NCBI GenBank assembly: GCA_903844845.1
Contig: CAIMVG010000020.1
Span: forward strand, 1-64,000
Direction of reading: 5' to 3'
Source: an uncultured Dehalococcoidia bacterium
Lineage (GTDB): Bacteria > Chloroflexota > Dehalococcoidia > Dehalococcoidales > UBA1222
DNA length: 64,000 nt
Shown here: piece by piece, positions 25,561-34,180 of the stretch
How positions within the stretch are numbered: the stretch's first letter is position 1
Layout of the letters: every line of letters begins with the position of its first letter
Position numbers and translations under genes: made by a program
Notes under the pieces: model-generated
Seen by the model: the letters and a program-made list of their open reading frames with translations, nothing else
Database searches by the model: none
What the model was told of the DNA's origin: nothing

Positions 25561-26163
25561 ATGAGTACTGGATCCATAATAGCGATAATCATCACTGGGG
25601 TACTTCTCATAATATTGGGGTTCATCACCCGACAATGGGTTACCATTTATAACAAATTCCAATATTGGATCAATCGAGCTGAAAGAAAATTCGCAGACGT
25701 CAATATCATCATGCAAGAACGTATGGATAAAATCCAGGCGTTATCTCAAATCGTCAAAAAGTATGATATCCATGAATGGAAAGCTCTTAAAGAAACCATA
25801 GAAGCGCGTAGTAGATGGACAAAAGACACTCCTTTGAATGAAAAAATCATGAACACCTCTGAGGTGGAGAATAACTATCTCAAGGTACAGGCTGTTTTTG
25901 AAAAATACCCGGAGCTCAAAGCTGACAAACTCCATGTCAGCCTGATGGACAGTGATTCCCGTATCGAGCGGAGACTTCGCGAAACTAGGTTAGCCTATAA
26001 TCTGGTTGCTCAACAATACAATGAAAGAGTAATGAAATTCCCTCGGAACATCGTGGCCAAAATACACCATTTCCAAAAGTTTGATTATCTAACTTTTCAA
26101 ACTCAAGAGCGTGATGAGCCTCAAAAGTCATTTGATCCAAAAACGATTTTTGCTGATAGTTAG
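25561..26163 (+). CDS. LemA-family membrane protein
   Basis: The 200-residue protein has one N-terminal membrane helix (IIAIIITGVLLIILGFI) and then the LemA domain: WINRAERKFADVNIIMQERMD, a three-helix region, and the closing YNERVMKFPRNIVAKIHHFQ typical of the family. The soluble domain is expected outside or at the membrane face. LemA proteins often neighbour peptidases or signalling enzymes and their biochemical role is not settled. The ATG has a perfect AGGAGG at seven bases. The next gene begins immediately after its TAG, so translation is coupled to the Nudix/phosphoesterase fusion. Confidence 0.85.
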   Translation: MSTGSIIAIIITGVLLIILGFITRQWVTIYNKFQYWINRAERKFADVNIIMQERMDKIQALSQIVKKYDIHEWKALKETIEARSRWTKDTPLNEKIMNTSEVENNYLKVQAVFEKYPELKADKLHVSLMDSDSRIERRLRETRLAYNLVAQQYNERVMKFPRNIVAKIHHFQKFDYLTFQTQERDEPQKSFDPKTIFADS

Positions 26164-27174
26164 ATGGCGCTCAGTTATTTCAACATCTCGAAACGCAGAA
26201 GGGGAACCGCCATTGTTGAAACAGAACATGGCATCGTGGTTGCTGCCGGAAGATCAGGTGTGTTCTTACTCCCGGGAGGCGGTGCAAATGGGCATGAATC
26301 CAGAAGCAAAGCGGCTGAGAGAGAGTTATATGAGGAAACTAGCCTCAAGGCTTATTCCAACAAGTACTTATTCGAGCATCTAGGCCATACTCACCGGACA
26401 ATAAGTGGCAAACGATGGCAAGATCACCATAAAGTGTTCCTCATTAAAGCCAAAGGTGAACCCAGACCGCATCACGAAATTAGGCACATTGGCTTTTATA
26501 CCCCGGGTTGTCACCTAAAGATTTCCTCAACAACTAGAGAAATCATTGAGCGATACTACGCCAATAAGAATCACGCGGAATTAAAGCGCCCCGAGGCTTC
26601 TTCAACGAGAGATGGCACAATATTTCTTACCAGCGATTTACACCTAAATCATAAAAATATTATCCGTTATTGCCATAGACCTTTTAAAACAACCCGGTCG
26701 ATGAATGAAACACTCATAAATAATTGGAACAGCCTTGTTGGAACCAATGATAAGGTATATTTTCTTGGAGATTTAGCCCCTTTCCAAGCGACACCCAAAC
26801 TACTTCAATGGCTAAAGCGCCTTAACGGCGATATCATTCGAATTCAAGGAAGTCATGATCCACCGAATTTTGGCCTAAGTCATGAAATATTGGAATATCA
26901 AGGCTATAAGTTCTTTCTAGTTCACAACCCCAGGCGTAATCCAAAATATGGGCAAAGTCCGATTCCTCTAGATTGGTGTAACTGGATTATTCACGGACAC
27001 ACTCACAACAATGAAATGGGGGAATATCCGTTTATCAATGGAAGCTTCAAGACAATAAACGTCAGCTTAGAATTGACCAAATATAGACCCATTAGCCTTG
27101 AATTCTTAGTTTCGCTAGACCTGAATAAAATAAAACGCATGGATACCATAGATTCAATTCCAGAGAGGTATTAA
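26164..27174 (+). CDS. Nudix hydrolase fused to a calcineurin-like metallophosphoesterase
   Basis: A 336-residue two-domain enzyme. The Nudix domain (about 10-135) has the box from Gly39 to Leu61: GGANGHE, then REL-YEET; only the Gly after EE is replaced, by Ser60. It should split a nucleoside-diphosphate-linked substrate. The phosphoesterase domain (about 150-335) has DLHLNH (Asp158, His160), GDL (Asp203), GSHD (230-232) and HGHTHNN (His279, His281). The usual metal-binding Asn of GNHD is Ser230, which may change metal binding or activity. The ATG abuts the LemA stop with no ribosome site, implying coupling. Candidate substrates are ADP-ribose derivatives or RNA-end phosphates; this is inferred from domain content alone. 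Confidence 0.85.
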   Translation: MALSYFNISKRRRGTAIVETEHGIVVAAGRSGVFLLPGGGANGHESRSKAAERELYEETSLKAYSNKYLFEHLGHTHRTISGKRWQDHHKVFLIKAKGEPRPHHEIRHIGFYTPGCHLKISSTTREIIERYYANKNHAELKRPEASSTRDGTIFLTSDLHLNHKNIIRYCHRPFKTTRSMNETLINNWNSLVGTNDKVYFLGDLAPFQATPKLLQWLKRLNGDIIRIQGSHDPPNFGLSHEILEYQGYKFFLVHNPRRNPKYGQSPIPLDWCNWIIHGHTHNNEMGEYPFINGSFKTINVSLELTKYRPISLEFLVSLDLNKIKRMDTIDSIPERY

Positions 27175-27903
27175 TTGGATAAATATTTTATTGAATTTAG
27201 AATAATGGGCCCCATGAAACGTGATATCAAAGCCATAACATACGAGGTTCGGAAAAACTGCAACCTGCGAGGGGCAAAACCTGTGCCGCATATTTCTCTG
27301 GTTTCTAGCCCAACCCCTAGTAGCGGCAAGAGGGATGAAAGAAGGCTTATCGCCGATTTCAATGAAGTATGTGCAAGGTATCCCGCTATGGAGTTCCAAT
27401 TTAACGGCTTCGGCCATTTTGATAATTTCCCGGCTAATGGCGTAGCTAAAATCAACATTATTCCATCAGAAAAAATGCTCGAATTGAGATGGGATTTAAT
27501 CAACCGACTCAGAAGTTACTGTGACCTCGACCGGAATTATGACGCGACTCGAAATTTCTACACACCACATGCCACAATCGCCATGAAATTGGACAGACCG
27601 CAACTTACCAGAGTCATGAACCATCTTAGTCGCCTTGAGCAACCCCGTAAACATTACTATCTTGCACGAGCAACTCTTCTAAAAAATAGCAGGATCTTAA
27701 GTGAATATGATTTCTTTCTCAGGAAATCCCTAACAAGAAGCCAAGCGTTAAGCAAGAGAATCCAGGCAATGACTCAGAGAAAGATAAGACAACAGATAAA
27801 AGAGAAATCATATATGAGGGAATCGATGGCAGCCCAACAAAAGTTCACCCTATTTCATCCATTTCAAAGGGCATTTCAAAAGTTTATATCCTTATTTAAA
27901 TAA
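27175..27903 (+). CDS. 2H phosphoesterase (2'-5' RNA ligase / cyclic phosphodiesterase family)
   Basis: The 242-residue protein has the two signature motifs of the 2H superfamily, PHISLVS (His39, Ser41) and PHATIAMKL (His132, Thr134), each ending a beta strand, within the first 190 residues. These enzymes open 2',3'-cyclic phosphates or, in reverse, join RNA ends. The C-terminal ~55 residues are basic (RKIRQQIKEK) and helical and could bind RNA or membrane. Translation begins at TTG 27175, directly after the previous stop, with GAGAGG upstream; the first strand KYFIEFRI is needed for the fold, so the next ATG is too late. This is the last gene of the four-gene operon. Confidence 0.87.
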   Translation: MDKYFIEFRIMGPMKRDIKAITYEVRKNCNLRGAKPVPHISLVSSPTPSSGKRDERRLIADFNEVCARYPAMEFQFNGFGHFDNFPANGVAKINIIPSEKMLELRWDLINRLRSYCDLDRNYDATRNFYTPHATIAMKLDRPQLTRVMNHLSRLEQPRKHYYLARATLLKNSRILSEYDFFLRKSLTRSQALSKRIQAMTQRKIRQQIKEKSYMRESMAAQQKFTLFHPFQRAFQKFISLFK

Positions 27904-28108
27904 ATCTGCCATATTCCAACATGGCCAACACAAACTCTTTCAGTAAGCAACCCATCACGTCAATCAACAATCAATCGCATCTCGATGATGAATGGTGGAG
28001 GCAAACACCCAGTTCGCGTATATTTTGGTTAATGACGTTGGAGTCAGGGTAGCACGGGTATTCGTGAATAATCGCCGATATGTTATCATCTACTCCACAG
28101 GAGTTCCG

Positions 28109-28729
28109 ATGGACGATAACATCCAACCAGAAATCGACACCATATGGGTTGAAGCCAAATCCTTCATCGAACAGAGAAATTTCGATCGGGCCATCGAAAC
28201 CTACAAATACATCCTCGTCAGATACGGCGATACCCCCATCGCCGTTGAATGCGCCAACGCCAACTTGGGCGATATTTACCTTACCATGGGGCAATTGGAT
28301 TCCGCGGAAATCTACATCAAGAAAGCTATAAGTTGCGACCACAGGAAACCCGATTATCACTATTTAATGGGGTTCGTATATTCAAAACGCGAGAAATGGA
28401 AGAGCGCCGTGAAGGAATTCCAGGCTGCTATCAAGGTTGAACCTGATAACCCTGAGTATCTGTGTGGGCTAGGGTGGGCACAATTCAGCAGCGGGGATAA
28501 AGAAAAGGGGTTGCAATACCTTCACAAGGCCAACGGGTTAAGCCCCTCGAATGTCAACGTGCTATTGGACCTGTCGAATGCTTATTTGATGATATTTGAT
28601 TTCGACAAGGCCAAGTTGTATGCAGAAAGGGCGCTGTTGGTTGACCCTCAAAATCAGCTTGCTCAAAAAACGAAGGACAAGGTTGAGGAACTCCACAAAT
28701 TATTCGACCAGGGTAAGGGGATAACGTAA
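28109..28729 (+). CDS. Tetratricopeptide repeat protein
   Basis: The 206-residue protein is built of about five TPR units, visible as AIETYKYILVRYGDTPIA, NLGDIYLTMGQLDSAEIYIKKAI, YLMGFVYSKREKWKSAVKEF, CGLGWAQFSSGDKEKGLQYL and LDLSNAYLMIFDFDKAKLYAERAL. No catalytic domain, signal or membrane segment is present, so it is a protein-interaction scaffold. ATG 28109 follows AGGAG; the frame upstream to 27992 lacks a ribosome site and does not continue the repeats. It lies 27 bases before a degV gene and could share its transcript. The partner is unknown. Confidence 0.85.
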   Translation: MDDNIQPEIDTIWVEAKSFIEQRNFDRAIETYKYILVRYGDTPIAVECANANLGDIYLTMGQLDSAEIYIKKAISCDHRKPDYHYLMGFVYSKREKWKSAVKEFQAAIKVEPDNPEYLCGLGWAQFSSGDKEKGLQYLHKANGLSPSNVNVLLDLSNAYLMIFDFDKAKLYAERALLVDPQNQLAQKTKDKVEELHKLFDQGKGIT

Positions 28730-28756
28730 ATCCCCAAGCGAATGAGGAGGTTAACT

Positions 28757-29593
28757 ATGTCCGTCAAAATAGTAACCGACAGTGATGCTGACGTTCCCGC
28801 CCGGTTAGCAAAAGACCTGGATATCACGGTGATACCGCAATATGTGATGTTTGGCAGGACCTCATATCGCAGCGGTGTGGATATGTCGGATGAAGAGTTC
28901 TATCAGAAGCTGCTGAATGGCCCTGTTTTCCCCACCACCTCCCAGCCCACACTGAAGGATTTCACGGATGTATATACCAGCCTTGCCAGAGAGGCCGACG
29001 GGATCATTTCTATCCATGTATCCTCCAAACTGAGCGGTACATCCAAAGTCGCCGAACAAGCCGGCAAAGACGCAAAACTCAATTGCCTCATTGAAATTAT
29101 AGACAGCCGGAACATAAGCATGGCCATGGGGCTGATAGTCATCGCTGCCGCCAGGATGGCTAAAGCCGGTAAAGGATTCAGCGAAATCGTCGCTGCCACC
29201 AACAGTATGGTGTCCAGGACCAAATTGCAGATGCTGTTCGGCACACTGGAATACCTGGCTAAAGGCGGGCGCATCGGCAAGGCCAAATCCTTGCTCGGTT
29301 CGATGTTGAACGTCAAACCCATCCTTACGCTCAATGACGGCGAAATCGTTCCCGTGACGCAGGTGCACAGCCAATCCAAAGGGATGGAAAAATTGCTGGA
29401 TTTCGTGAAGCGTGCCAAAGATATCGAAGAGGTGGGGATATGCTATACCACACTCTTCGACGAGGCCAACAGTCTGGCTTCCAGAGTTTCGGCGGTCACC
29501 AAAGCCAACATTATTATCAGCCGGGTGGGCCCGGGCCTGGGGGCCCACGGCGGGCCGGGCGGGATAGGCGTCGCGCTGATGACAAAAAGCTAG
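28757..29593 (+). CDS. degV: DegV family fatty acid-binding protein (first of three)
   Basis: DegV/FakB proteins bind a fatty acid and present it to the kinase FakA. The opening KIVTDSDADVPARLAKDLDITVIPQYV, the ligand pocket pattern PTTSQPT, ISIHVSSKLSGTSKVAEQA and the closing VGPGLGAHGGPGGIGVAL are family marks. The 278-residue length is usual. ATG 28757 follows GAGGAGG. It lies 20 kb from the fakA-degV-degV cluster, so it probably serves the same kinase with another acyl preference. A terminator follows. Confidence 0.92.
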   Translation: MSVKIVTDSDADVPARLAKDLDITVIPQYVMFGRTSYRSGVDMSDEEFYQKLLNGPVFPTTSQPTLKDFTDVYTSLAREADGIISIHVSSKLSGTSKVAEQAGKDAKLNCLIEIIDSRNISMAMGLIVIAAARMAKAGKGFSEIVAATNSMVSRTKLQMLFGTLEYLAKGGRIGKAKSLLGSMLNVKPILTLNDGEIVPVTQVHSQSKGMEKLLDFVKRAKDIEEVGICYTTLFDEANSLASRVSAVTKANIIISRVGPGLGAHGGPGGIGVALMTKS

Positions 29594-29611
29594 CAAACCC
29601 CATCGACATAA

Positions 29612-29640
29612 GAGCCCGGAAATTCCGGGCTTTTTTATTT
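29612..29640 (+). terminator. Rho-independent terminator after degV
   Basis: AGCCCGGA pairs with TCCGGGCT, followed by seven T. Confidence 0.9.
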
Positions 29641-29810
29641 CAACAGTCTGTTTATATGATAGTGAGATATGCGGAGATCAGTGAAGTTTGAGGATAGCCT
29701 GAAGGTGTTTGGGGGAGCGATCAGGCGTAGTTGGCCAACCAGGCGGGGGTAGAAAATTGTCATTTAATAACATTTTATAGTCTTTACAACCCGATAATCC
29801 GGGTATATCA

Positions 29811-29880
29811 TCGGTATCAACAAACAGGGCAGAATCGATTGGCTCCAAAACGCTGCCGGCTACCGAAGTCTAAAACGGCA
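29811..29880 (+). promoter_or_regulatory. Structured 5' leader of the zinc-ribbon gene, class unknown
   Basis: TCGGTA (29811-29816) can pair with TACCGA (29861-29866), and inside it GGCAG (29828-29832) pairs with CTGCC (29853-29857), leaving AC-rich internal loops. The stem ends 24 bases before the ATG. It looks like a regulatory RNA fold, superficially like c-di-GMP-I riboswitches at its 3' end, but the conserved aptamer core of that class is missing. Confidence 0.35.
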
Positions 29881-29890
29881 AGGAGTGGAT

Positions 29891-30364
29891 ATGGCTTTTT
29901 GTGGTAGTTGCGGCACACCGTACAACGAAGGCGCCCGTTTTTGTCCCGGCTGCAGCGCTCCCGTAGCTGTTCAACCAATGAACCCGGGGTATGCCCCCTC
30001 TCCTCAACCCGCTCCTAACGGCGGCTATGCTCCTTCGCCTGTGCAGACCCCCTATCCCGTTTACGCGGCTCCGCCTCAACCTGTGACCAACAGCAATATG
30101 CAACTCCCGCAAAGATTTGGCGCCAGGAGCAAGACCGTAGCACTCATACTATCAATTCTATTCAGCTACTGGACATGGCTCTACACATTTAAAAGAGACA
30201 GAACCAAATTCTTTATCGCCTTGGTATTGGCAATCGCGGCTTTCACAGGTTACTACGTATTTTCAAAGTTCTCGTATTATTCTCTCGCGCTCTCGATAAT
30301 ACTTTGGATTTGGCCTCTGGTAGTTACTTTGAGGAAAAGACCGGAATGGTACGCGGGATATTAA
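29891..30364 (+). CDS. Zinc-ribbon membrane protein
   Basis: The 157-residue protein opens with a double CxxC zinc ribbon (AFCGSCGTPYNEGARFCPGC). A Pro/Tyr-rich linker with PAPNGGYAPSPV repeats follows (about 30-75), then three hydrophobic segments (VALILSILFSYWTWLYTF, FIALVLAIAAFTGYYVF, SLALSIILWIWPLVVTL). It is an inner-membrane protein with a cytoplasmic zinc finger. The ATG at 29891 has AGGAG five bases upstream. The function is unknown. The protein at 32776-33405 begins with a very similar ribbon, so the two probably belong to one functional group. Confidence 0.82.
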   Translation: MAFCGSCGTPYNEGARFCPGCSAPVAVQPMNPGYAPSPQPAPNGGYAPSPVQTPYPVYAAPPQPVTNSNMQLPQRFGARSKTVALILSILFSYWTWLYTFKRDRTKFFIALVLAIAAFTGYYVFSKFSYYSLALSIILWIWPLVVTLRKRPEWYAGY

Positions 30365-30432
30365 TCGGAAATACTGCCATTGACAGAGCACCGGCAATAA
30401 GATCCATTGAGTAGCGTCAAGGGAGGTTCGCG

Positions 30433-32664
30433 ATGATAGAAGGCGACGAGCAAAATGACAGACGCCCTAATTTGTCAAGAAGAACATTCCTCAGGAATGC
30501 AGCTTTGGTCGCTGGGGGAGCCTCGCTGTATCTGCTTAACGGCTGGAAGACATGGACCACCGTGAAGAAAATGCTTCCGGGGGCATCTGGCAACAGCACC
30601 CGATCCCGCACTCCCAGGACAGGCAATATCAGTGTCGGAGCAAAAGTAGATGCTGTCACCAAAACAATTGGTTCATCCGGCGGATATGTTGGCGTATGGA
30701 AGTCGGGTGACCCGCTGGACGGTTTCACCATTTACGTGCCGCCCAATACCTACCCGGGCAACTCCTCGTTCAAAGTTTCCTATGCTCCAATCACCGGCCA
30801 GACGTTCGGTGCCGATATCAAACCCATATCACCGATGATATCTATTGATAACGGCGGTGAATACACCGATGACATCATGTACGTCAGAGTTCCGGTCAAA
30901 GTGCCCGACGGCTACTTCGCCATGGGCTTCATCTATGATGAACAGACGAAGCAATTGGAAGGCATGCCACTGGTAGCGGTGGATAGTGATTCGATCACTT
31001 TGGCCACCTGTCACTTCTGCAACATGTTCATCAGCATGATAGACAAACTGCTGCTCCACGGACCCCTTGACTCCGGGTTCCTTCCGGGCGTGGACGACTG
31101 GCAATTTACCAATTACGGCTCGTTCGCCGCTCCCAAGGGGCATTGCGACGGGCAATCCGTCTCCGCCATGTGGTATTACTGCACCCGCCCGGATGGTAAG
31201 GACTCCAGCCTCTACGAGCGCTATGATAACAACGGCGACCAGCCGATGACGCCGGATTTCTGGCAGGACGACTCGCTGGGATACCGTTTCTGTTCGGTAG
31301 TTCAAGCACATGGCCATCCTACTTCTGCCTTTTGGCTTGCATTAGCCGGGAAAAATTGGGTCCGCGACGCCGGTAATAACTTGAAATTTGTAGATACCCC
31401 GGTGGTTTTGGGTGACGAAGTAACATGGAACCTGTTTGCCTACTCCATGCAAGCCACGCATGAACCTCAGCTTGTCGGTGTATGGACTGAAGCAGGTACG
31501 GGGCATGAGATGGTATGTTACGCTATCGATCCGGGGCAATTCTGTGTAGCCGATCCCAATTATCCGGGCATCCCTGACCGAGCCATTGAATACACCGATG
31601 GCAAGTTTCAACCCTATAACTCGGCGGAAAATAAAAAGTTGATTGATGCCGGAGGTGGAAAGTCTTACAGTAAAATCGTTTACCTTGCTAAAACCACAGT
31701 ATTCCGCTGGGACCAGATTGCCAAAATGTGGTGGCTTGTCAAGAACAGGAATATCGGAATCGGTGTATTCCCAAGTTATGAGCTTTATTACAAAGACCAA
31801 CTAGGGCAGATAACACCAACCGGAAGTGGTTTCAGTACGGCGACAAAAGCGATTAATATCTATGTTTATTTCGGCGCCACTCAGGGGGATACGTCGTTGA
31901 TGGCGGAACCCGCAGTGTATCGTGATGGGGCGCTGCTTCCCCGGGGAGCTGGAGGTGTAATCGATCTCGTCCAGGGAGATAATAAACTGGGTATTTATAT
32001 CACAGGCAAGGTGGGTTCCGAGGACGAATACATAGACTTCCAGTACATCAACGTTAAATACGTTCCTTCTCTGGTTGCCTCCACGACCGCTGCCGTTGCC
32101 GGCAGCAACCTTATGGCATTGCAGCAGATGAAAACGTTTTCAGGCAATTTCCAGGGGCAGTGCAGCTACAAAGAAAAGACAGGAGCCTGGTTTATCACTC
32201 TGCCCATGCCCTATGGCGGTTTGACGGAGTCCTTCGCTATCTCCTGGAACGGCACTTCCTTCGGAAGTACCAATGCAATACCCGTCGTCGGCGGCGCAGA
32301 AACCAATACGTTGAGCGGTTCTGTCTCCAGTGACGGTAAAACCATTACCTCGCTGGTCTGGACGTACAGCCGGAAGAGTACCATAACCACGGCTTCCGGC
32401 ATCTCGACATCCGATAGCGCCATCAGAATCGAACTCAAGAATATCCAAGTCTCCAACCTGGTTTTCGCCAGCGGCCTGGCTTCAACGTTCCATTTTGCAC
32501 AATCGGGGCAAGAAGTTAAGAATTACCTGACTAAATTGGAATACCACATCTCCGCCTATTTGGCTGGTGTAGCGCAAAATGAACTGACCTATGTTCAGGA
32601 TTCCATAAACTGGAACGCCCCCGCACCGAATAGCTCTGCGCTGACGTTGGATTTCTCTAAATAA
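30433..32664 (+). CDS. Tat-exported protein with papain-like cysteine peptidase signature
   Basis: The 743-residue protein begins with a twin-arginine signal (SRRTFLRNAALVAGGASLYLL), so it is exported folded. Residues about 75-200 resemble a ZU5-like beta domain (GGYVGVWKSGDPLDGFTIYV, then ATCHFCNMFIS). A Cys-His-Asp set typical of papain/C39-like peptidases follows: GHCDGQS (Cys238), GTGHEMVCYAI (His358) and CVADPNYPG (Asp374). From about residue 450 on come beta-rich repeats of adhesion or binding type. The peptidase reading is inferred from spacing; no family match was tested. ATG 30433 follows GGGAGG. Confidence 0.65.
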   Translation: MIEGDEQNDRRPNLSRRTFLRNAALVAGGASLYLLNGWKTWTTVKKMLPGASGNSTRSRTPRTGNISVGAKVDAVTKTIGSSGGYVGVWKSGDPLDGFTIYVPPNTYPGNSSFKVSYAPITGQTFGADIKPISPMISIDNGGEYTDDIMYVRVPVKVPDGYFAMGFIYDEQTKQLEGMPLVAVDSDSITLATCHFCNMFISMIDKLLLHGPLDSGFLPGVDDWQFTNYGSFAAPKGHCDGQSVSAMWYYCTRPDGKDSSLYERYDNNGDQPMTPDFWQDDSLGYRFCSVVQAHGHPTSAFWLALAGKNWVRDAGNNLKFVDTPVVLGDEVTWNLFAYSMQATHEPQLVGVWTEAGTGHEMVCYAIDPGQFCVADPNYPGIPDRAIEYTDGKFQPYNSAENKKLIDAGGGKSYSKIVYLAKTTVFRWDQIAKMWWLVKNRNIGIGVFPSYELYYKDQLGQITPTGSGFSTATKAINIYVYFGATQGDTSLMAEPAVYRDGALLPRGAGGVIDLVQGDNKLGIYITGKVGSEDEYIDFQYINVKYVPSLVASTTAAVAGSNLMALQQMKTFSGNFQGQCSYKEKTGAWFITLPMPYGGLTESFAISWNGTSFGSTNAIPVVGGAETNTLSGSVSSDGKTITSLVWTYSRKSTITTASGISTSDSAIRIELKNIQVSNLVFASGLASTFHFAQSGQEVKNYLTKLEYHISAYLAGVAQNELTYVQDSINWNAPAPNSSALTLDFSK

Positions 32665-32690
32665 CAATTGATAGTTATCGGGGATAGAAG

Positions 32691-32736
32691 AGCTGGCTGT
32701 TGGGGTTCTCAGCCAGCTCTATTTTTGTGATTTTGG
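32691..32736 (+). terminator. Rho-independent terminator after the Tat-exported protein gene
   Basis: AGCTGGCTG pairs with CAGCCAGCT across a long loop, and ATTTTTG follows. Confidence 0.8.
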
Positions 32737-32775
32737 TTGGGCTTGGCCTAAGTAGGCATAGATATCCTGCTTATC

Positions 32776-33405
32776 CTATTTCTTTTCCGTTACTCTCCCG
32801 GGATAAATACCGCTAATTATCTTCACTACCTCTTTGATTCGCATGCTCAGAAGATATTTAAACAAACCTATTGACGTATTGAATACTACCTCCACATCAT
32901 ATGGATCTGCGGGTCTCTCATAGTTTGCCGGCTCATCTACAAGCCGGATATTCACGGCATTCACCGCCGCGTGGGCAATAGCAAAGTTGCCAGGAGTTTC
33001 AGCCAGTATTTGCTCGGGAATCATCTCGAAGTAGCGCAGGTGGGCGGTACTGAAGACCCGCATCTGATCACCGACTCTACCCAGCCACCCTTTCCCATCG
33101 GCTTTACCTTGAGCCTGAGCCTTCTTTTGAACATCCTGGAGTACCTCGGCTGTGAGTTTAGCCATTATTGCCTGGTTTGGAGTAAAGACAATCGTATATA
33201 TATCCGATGTCACTGTCGGCATTATCATCTTAGCCTGAGAAAGAATTGCAATAACTCTCGACTGATCCGCCATCGGCGCGAATCCTGGAGGTTGAGGGAT
33301 ATATTGATTCTGTTCAACGATGGGAGCGAAGCGTTGCATACCACATTGCCCGCAAAACCTGGCATTATCCGCAACGCTGATGCCGCAGTTAGCACAAAAC
33401 GCCAT
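32776..33405 (-). CDS. Zinc-ribbon domain protein
   Basis: The 209-residue protein begins AFCANCGISVADNARFCGQCG, a double CxxC ribbon much like that of the protein at 29891. The rest is soluble and mixed alpha/beta (TSDIYTIVFTPNQAIMAKL, QMRVFSTAHLRYFEMIPEQIL, YDVEVVFNTSIGLFKYLLS). No membrane segment or signal is seen, in contrast with its cousin. The TSDIYTIVFTPNQAI stretch resembles small 'phosphate-transport regulator'-like beta domains only loosely. ATG 33405 has CAGGAG eight bases upstream. It is convergent with the Tat-exported protein gene. Unknown function. Confidence 0.78.
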   Translation of the reverse strand: MAFCANCGISVADNARFCGQCGMQRFAPIVEQNQYIPQPPGFAPMADQSRVIAILSQAKMIMPTVTSDIYTIVFTPNQAIMAKLTAEVLQDVQKKAQAQGKADGKGWLGRVGDQMRVFSTAHLRYFEMIPEQILAETPGNFAIAHAAVNAVNIRLVDEPANYERPADPYDVEVVFNTSIGLFKYLLSMRIKEVVKIISGIYPGRVTEKK

Positions 33406-33544
33406 ATAATTCTCCTGGCTTATTTGATGGTAGCGTCAAGGGGTCAGGTCACTTCCCCAGACCAGAAAAACACAACCCAGAAGCCATTCTTCATACTGGG
33501 GTGAGAAACGACCCGATAGCCATGATATAATAAAAACAGGATAA

Positions 33545-34057
33545 ATGAAATTAATCTCGATGAATACTAAATATGCCATTCATCTTCTGTTCGCGATGTC
33601 CCTCGTCTTAATGGTGTCGACTTTCGGTTGCGGACCTAAAACATCTTCTTCAGCATCTACGCCGGTAATGCCCTCTACGACCTCAATCGCCACACCTCCG
33701 CTCTCCACAACGGCTGCAATTACTACTGCTACCACTGCTGCCACTGCATCCGGCACGAACAAGACAACAGCCGCCAATCCTACCTTCACCGTTCCCTTAA
33801 CTTCGAATCCTCCGGTGACCATGACCATAAACACAGCCGGGGCCTTTGATCCTCAGCTTTATATCATCAATACAGCTACCACGGTAAAATTTTTCAATGT
33901 GTCTCCATCTTCCATCACGCTGGTTAGCGACTATCCTTTTCAAACAACCATCCCCGGCGGGGGCATTTTTGAATTTACTTTTATCAATGCCGGTAGCTGG
34001 AATGTTTGGGACCAGGCTTTCCCGAACGATACGGCCGGTATATATATCAAAGCTTAA
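33545..34057 (+). CDS. Lipoprotein with cupredoxin-like domain lacking copper ligands
   Basis: The 170-residue protein has a signal peptide ending in the lipobox-like STFGC (Cys29), then a long Ser/Thr/Pro/Ala-rich stalk (SSSASTPVMPSTTSIATPP) and a C-terminal beta domain from about residue 95. That domain (FDPQLYIINTATTVKFFNVSPSSITL ... GIFEFTFINAGSWNVWD) follows the cupredoxin strand order. However, no His or Cys copper ligand is present in the usual loop, so it probably does not bind copper. ATG 33545 has only a weak ribosome site; ATG 33560 is an option. Located upstream of a second lipoprotein. Confidence 0.75.
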   Translation: MKLISMNTKYAIHLLFAMSLVLMVSTFGCGPKTSSSASTPVMPSTTSIATPPLSTTAAITTATTAATASGTNKTTAANPTFTVPLTSNPPVTMTINTAGAFDPQLYIINTATTVKFFNVSPSSITLVSDYPFQTTIPGGGIFEFTFINAGSWNVWDQAFPNDTAGIYIKA

Positions 34058-34180
34058 CAACAATAACCCTGTCCGCGGTACTATTGACATTTCCTTACAT
34101 CATGCTTATATTAAAGGTAGATATGCGCATAAAAGGATGATGAGCGGGTTTGCGCGTTGTCTGCCCATGGGAGCGATAAT

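Noticed and set aside
29811-29866. c-di-GMP-I riboswitch
   Set aside because: Only the GCCGG...TACCGA end looks similar. The GACGCAAAGC core and the GGCAAACC arm of that class are missing.
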